From Actinokineospora pegani (lineage in GTDB: Bacteria > Actinomycetota > Actinomycetes > Mycobacteriales > Pseudonocardiaceae): DNA of 64,000 nt. The notes below the pieces were generated by a model. The model ran no database searches and had not been told where the DNA came from. It saw only the letters and a program-made list of their open reading frames with translations. The DNA lies in NCBI RefSeq assembly GCF_009745975.1, contig NZ_WHOL01000126.1, positions 1 through 64,000 on the forward strand. Reading direction: 5' to 3'. Shown here piece after piece: positions 61,255 through 64,000 of this stretch (its first letter is position 1; every line of letters starts with the position of its first letter). The position numbers and the translations under genes were made by a program.

Positions 61255-61426
61255 CCGACAGCCCGCGGCCGGGGCTGGACGGCTGGACGGCGGACCGGCT
61301 GGAGTTCCAGCACGCCGCCCCGCGCGCGCCCGGCACCCCCGGGCCGCCCGACCTGTGAGACTGTTCCCTTGCGACCTACCGCCGGGTAGGGTCTGCTCAG
61401 CCCAACGAGAAGAGGTGGAGTTCCCC

Positions 61427-61684
61427 ATGGCTCTGGTGTCGGCGAAGACCGCGGGATTGGCCCTGGCGGCGACGGGCGCGGCGCACTTCGTGGCCCCCAA
61501 GGCGTTCCTGGGGATCACCAAGGCCGCCTTCCCCCAGGACACCGACCAGTGGGTGCTGCGCAACGGCGCCACCGAACTGGCCGTCGGCCTGGCCCTCAGC
61601 GCGGGCAAGACCCGCAAGCTGGGCGTGCTCGGCGCCCTGGGCTACCTCGGCTGGCTCGGCTTCAACGCCGCCAAGAACCGCTGA
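61427..61684 (+). CDS. Small membrane-associated hypothetical protein
   Basis: An 85-residue protein rich in Ala, Gly and Leu, with two or three short hydrophobic helices (G-L-A-L-A-A-T-G-A-A-H-F-V, E-L-A-V-G-L-A-L-S-A-G, G-V-L-G-A-L-G-Y-L-G-W-L-G-F). It resembles small actinobacterial membrane proteins of the DoxX/SPW-like size, but no motif fixes a function. GAAGAGGTGGAG precedes the ATG. Confidence 0.7.
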   Translation: MALVSAKTAGLALAATGAAHFVAPKAFLGITKAAFPQDTDQWVLRNGATELAVGLALSAGKTRKLGVLGALGYLGWLGFNAAKNR

Positions 61685-61823
61685 CACCCGCCTGACGCGG
61701 GGCGCCGCGAACCGTCCTGCTCGGACGCGGCGGCACCGGGTGGGGTTTGTCGAGGCGCCCGGCTGTCATGCGCCGGGGCGCGCACCAACTCGGGCAGCGG
61801 CAGGGCCTGCCCAGAAGCGCGAC

Positions 61824-61844
61824 GCGGCCCGGGAGCCGGGCCGC
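61824..61844. terminator. Hairpin between converging genes
   Basis: GCGGCCCGG and CCGGGCCGC (9 bp) around GAG, between the small membrane protein (plus) and the CocE-like hydrolase (minus). It could serve either gene. Confidence 0.55.
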
Positions 61845-61875
61845 CCCGACGACCCGGCTCTCCACTGTGGAGCGG

Positions 61876-63459
61876 CTATCTCACGGGGATGTCGACCCAG
61901 GGCTGGGTCGAGGTGTTGCCCAGGGTCACCGCGCTGCCGGGCTTGTTGGCGTCGACGAACAGGGTGTCCTTGCCGTCGACGACGACGGCGAGCCTTCGGC
62001 CGGGTTCGACGTCGTAGGCGGTGGGCTGGAAGGTGAAGTCGGCCGTGCGGGGCTGACCCGCGGTGGCGCCCGCCCAGGTGTGCGGGGCGTAGCCGACGAG
62101 GCGGGCGTTGTTGAAGACGTCGACGTCGAGGATGTAGGCGATGAGGGTGCCCCGCGCCGTCGACGGGGTGTAGGGCAGGTGGAGCTTGCTGACGCCGCGG
62201 ATCCTCATGCGGGTCTTGGCAGGCTGCCCGGTCCAGACGCCCGCGACCTCGCGGTTGATGTTCGCCACGGGGAAGGGGCTGGGTTCGAGCAGGAGGGTGT
62301 TGAGGGTCTGGGTGACCATCGCGTCGCCGCCGGAGACCGAGCTGTCGGTGTCGGTGTCGATGGTGCGCGCCCAGGTCGGCACCTCGGTCGAGGGGGTCAG
62401 CGCGTCCTCGGTCAGGTGCAGGCGCCGCGGCGCGGCGAAGGCCTCGGCGCTGGCGGAGTACGTCTCGAACGGGCGGCCCACCGGGCGCGGCTTGTACCGC
62501 AGGTTCGGCTCGCCCGCGATCGAGGTGTCGGTGCCGCCGACGAAGGCGTCGAACCAGCGGTAGACCGGGTCGAGCACGCCGTTGGGCAGGCCCATCAGCG
62601 CCGGGATCTCCGGGCCCGCGTGGTCGCCGGGGCGCAGTTCCACGCGCTTGGGCCCCTGGTAGGCGTTGTAGAAGTCCAGCATCGGGCCGGGCGGGAACGC
62701 CGTCTCGCCCCAGGCCTGCTCGATCAGGATGGCGGGCTTGTTGGCGTTGAGCCCGTCGAGGTGGGTCTTCGGTGAGCGCTCCAGCGCCCACTCGTGCAGC
62801 GCCTGGTAGTCGGCGTCGGACAGGTCGGGGTCGTAGACCTGGCCCAGGCGCAGGTCGGACTCGGCGCTGAGGCGGCCCTTCTCCTTGCCGGTCGTGTGCA
62901 GCAGCTCGCCCGCCGAGAGGCTGCGCACCTTGTCGCGGGCGAAGGACTCGGGCAGGTCGTACCAGCCGCTGAGCGCGGCGACGGCCTTGATCCGGCTGTC
63001 CTTGGCCGCGGCGATGAGGCTGATCCCGGCGCCGTAGGACAGGCCGTAGGCGCCGATCCGGGCCGGGTCGGAGTCGGTGTTGGCCAGTCCCCAGTCGATC
63101 ACCTCGGAGAAGTCGCGCACGTCGCGCGGACCGGCCACCCCGACCTCGCCGCCGGAGTTCATGAACCCGCGGGCGACGTAGCTGACGACGGTGTAGCCCT
63201 TGCTCGCCAGGGTCACCGCGGGCAGCACGTTCTGCGTCCAGTCCATCGTCCACGGGCTGGCGAACACGGCCAGCGGGTGCGGGCCCGCACCCCAGGGCTC
63301 GAGGACCAGCGCCTCCAACCCCACCCCGTCGTCGGCCTGGACCATCACGATCTCGCTGGTGAACCCGAACGCCTGCGCCGACCCGCCGGTCGGCACGACG
63401 AACGCCAGTCCGGCGACCGCTGCCACGGCGACCGCGACCCGCGCTGTCCGCCCCCGCAT
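61876..63459 (-). CDS. Secreted CocE/NonD-family (X-Pro dipeptidyl-peptidase-like) hydrolase
   Basis: A 527-residue exported hydrolase. Signal peptide M-R-G-R-T-A-R-V-A-V-A-V-A-A-V to about residue 29 (A-Q-A). The alpha/beta hydrolase core has nucleophile elbow G-A-Y-G-L-S-Y-G-A-G, an acid candidate in the E-Q-A-W-G-E region, and R-P-G-D-H-A-G-P-E for the His. A C-terminal beta-sandwich (T-R-M-R-I-R-G, A-Y-I-L-D-V-D-V-F) belongs to the S15 peptidase/CocE family. It may cleave peptides, amides or esters outside the cell. The ATG at 63459 follows GGAGG; the open frame upstream lacks a signal peptide and is not used. Confidence 0.87.
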   Translation of the reverse strand: MRGRTARVAVAVAAVAGLAFVVPTGGSAQAFGFTSEIVMVQADDGVGLEALVLEPWGAGPHPLAVFASPWTMDWTQNVLPAVTLASKGYTVVSYVARGFMNSGGEVGVAGPRDVRDFSEVIDWGLANTDSDPARIGAYGLSYGAGISLIAAAKDSRIKAVAALSGWYDLPESFARDKVRSLSAGELLHTTGKEKGRLSAESDLRLGQVYDPDLSDADYQALHEWALERSPKTHLDGLNANKPAILIEQAWGETAFPPGPMLDFYNAYQGPKRVELRPGDHAGPEIPALMGLPNGVLDPVYRWFDAFVGGTDTSIAGEPNLRYKPRPVGRPFETYSASAEAFAAPRRLHLTEDALTPSTEVPTWARTIDTDTDSSVSGGDAMVTQTLNTLLLEPSPFPVANINREVAGVWTGQPAKTRMRIRGVSKLHLPYTPSTARGTLIAYILDVDVFNNARLVGYAPHTWAGATAGQPRTADFTFQPTAYDVEPGRRLAVVVDGKDTLFVDANKPGSAVTLGNTSTQPWVDIPVR

Positions 63460-63480
63460 GAGACCTCCACAGCATGTTGG

Positions 63481-63510
63481 AATATCGATGTTATCTGAAT
63501 ATTGGCGCAA
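63481..63510 (-). promoter_or_regulatory. Candidate promoter of the CocE-like hydrolase gene
   Basis: On the minus strand, TTGCGC (63510-63505), an 18-base spacer and GATATT (63486-63481) lie 22 bases before the ATG within an AT-rich patch. Confidence 0.42.
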
Positions 63511-63728
63511 TCCTAACTGTGGTCGGACGCGAAACCGAGAGGTAATTCCACTCCGGTCTGACACACGATCCCCGGCAAAGCCGCACCTCGGTGACACATC
63601 CGCGTCGAGGCGACGAGCCCACCGCGGCCGCGGCCGAGCCCCCGGCGCACCCCCTTTTTATCTTGATAAAGGATAGAAGATGGTTAACTCCGGGTGGCCG
63701 GGTGGCGGCGGCCGGCTAGAATCCAGCC

Positions 63729-64000
63729 ATGACCGCCGACTCCTTCCCGCTCGAGCGGACCTCCCGGCCGCTGCCGGACGACGAGCGATCCGCGATCCTG
63801 GCCGACCCGGGGTTCGGCAAGCACTTCACCGACCACATGGCCACCGCGCAGTGGACCCCCGACGCCGGGTGGCACGCGCGCGGGGTGGGGCCGCTGGAGC
63901 CGTTCACGCTGCACCCGAGCGCGGCGGTGCTGCACTACGCGCAGGAGATCTTCGAGGGCCTCAAGGCCTACCGGCACGCCGACGGCAGCGTGTGGCTGTT
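63729..64000 (+). CDS. ilvE: Branched-chain amino acid aminotransferase, 3' end outside window
   Basis: The first 90 codons are in the window. T-D-H-M-A-T-A-Q-W, followed by H-P-S-A-A-V-L-H-Y-A-Q-E-I-F-E-G-L-K-A-Y-R, is the conserved N-terminal region of class IV (fold type IV) aminotransferases of the IlvE kind. It is a PLP enzyme for the last step of Val, Leu and Ile synthesis. The catalytic Lys lies beyond the edge. TAGAAT ends 6 bases before the ATG and there is no ribosome site, so a leaderless message is likely. Confidence 0.93.
   Translation, partial: MTADSFPLERTSRPLPDDERSAILADPGFGKHFTDHMATAQWTPDAGWHARGVGPLEPFTLHPSAAVLHYAQEIFEGLKAYRHADGSVWL

Noticed and set aside
61255-61426. Short plus-strand frame between the GNAT gene and the small membrane protein
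   Set aside because: Pro/Arg/Gly-rich with no ribosome site and no motif; nothing to support a gene.

Overview
The window is high-GC actinobacterial DNA. GTG and TTG starts are frequent, stop/start overlaps of the GTGA and ATGA type are common, and many genes look leaderless. SARP/AfsR-type regulators, WhiB7-style leader-controlled ABC-F architecture, a DUF2637 membrane protein and the overall gene set suggest a secondary-metabolite-rich actinomycete, probably of the Pseudonocardiaceae type. The family assignment is inference; no rRNA or marker gene beyond ispG, kdp and ilvE is present to settle it.

Layout. 1-1.1 kb: 3' part of ispG (MEP isoprenoid pathway). 1.1-7.85 kb: a regulator island of three SARP/AfsR-like ATPase regulators and one LuxR-type regulator. 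8.2-22.3 kb: a probable terpenoid or meroterpenoid biosynthetic cluster. Its left arm is a nine-gene minus-strand operon: MFS exporter, P450, [3Fe-4S] ferredoxin, ferredoxin reductase, aromatic-type FAD monooxygenase, LEH/SnoaL-like protein, acyl-CoA-dehydrogenase-fold flavin monooxygenase, Pyr4/PaxB-like membrane terpene cyclase, and a double-hotdog/AvrD-like protein. A divergent TetR gene shares a promoter region that carries a perfect 15-bp palindrome. The plus-strand right arm has prenyl synthase 1, a shortened tryptophan-2,3-dioxygenase-like protein, a FAD monooxygenase/epoxidase, an 18-codon coupled ORF and prenyl synthase 2. The set parallels bacterial indole-sesquiterpenoid and fungal indole-diterpene logic: prenyl diphosphate supply and prenyl transfer, epoxidation, membrane cyclisation, then indole-type oxidation and P450 tailoring. 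This is the most interesting system in the window.

22.4-34 kb: mostly housekeeping or hypothetical genes: a polytopic membrane protein, a secreted Ser/Pro/Glu-rich protein, a CitE-like lyase, a PAP2-histidine kinase-response regulator operon, a large RecB-like nuclease/SF1 helicase, a frameshifted gene, a Clp-N protein and an MFS exporter. 34.2-37.4 kb: two secreted alpha/beta hydrolases with a small ORF upstream. 37.5-38.85 kb: frameshifted remains of a toxin/immunity pair that abut a complete kdpFABCD operon (38.9-45.7 kb). The operon has an extra tiny membrane peptide in front and no kdpE in the window.

46.0-47.7 kb: an antibiotic-resistance-type ABC-F gene behind a 12-codon leader peptide with an M-R-L-R motif and mutually exclusive hairpins, which is a classical attenuation layout. 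47.7-64 kb: HNH endonuclease, exonuclease III, GT39-like glycosyltransferase, ankyrin protein, siderophore-interacting protein with an IdeR-type iron box inside a 46-bp palindrome, DUF2637 protein, YCII/ECF42-type sigma pair with a recognisable autoregulatory promoter, NAD(P)-binding protein/HxlR/HipA-like kinase/DUF3037, MarR-MFS efflux operon, GNAT acetyltransferase, a small membrane protein, a CocE/NonD secreted hydrolase, and the 5' part of ilvE running off the right edge.
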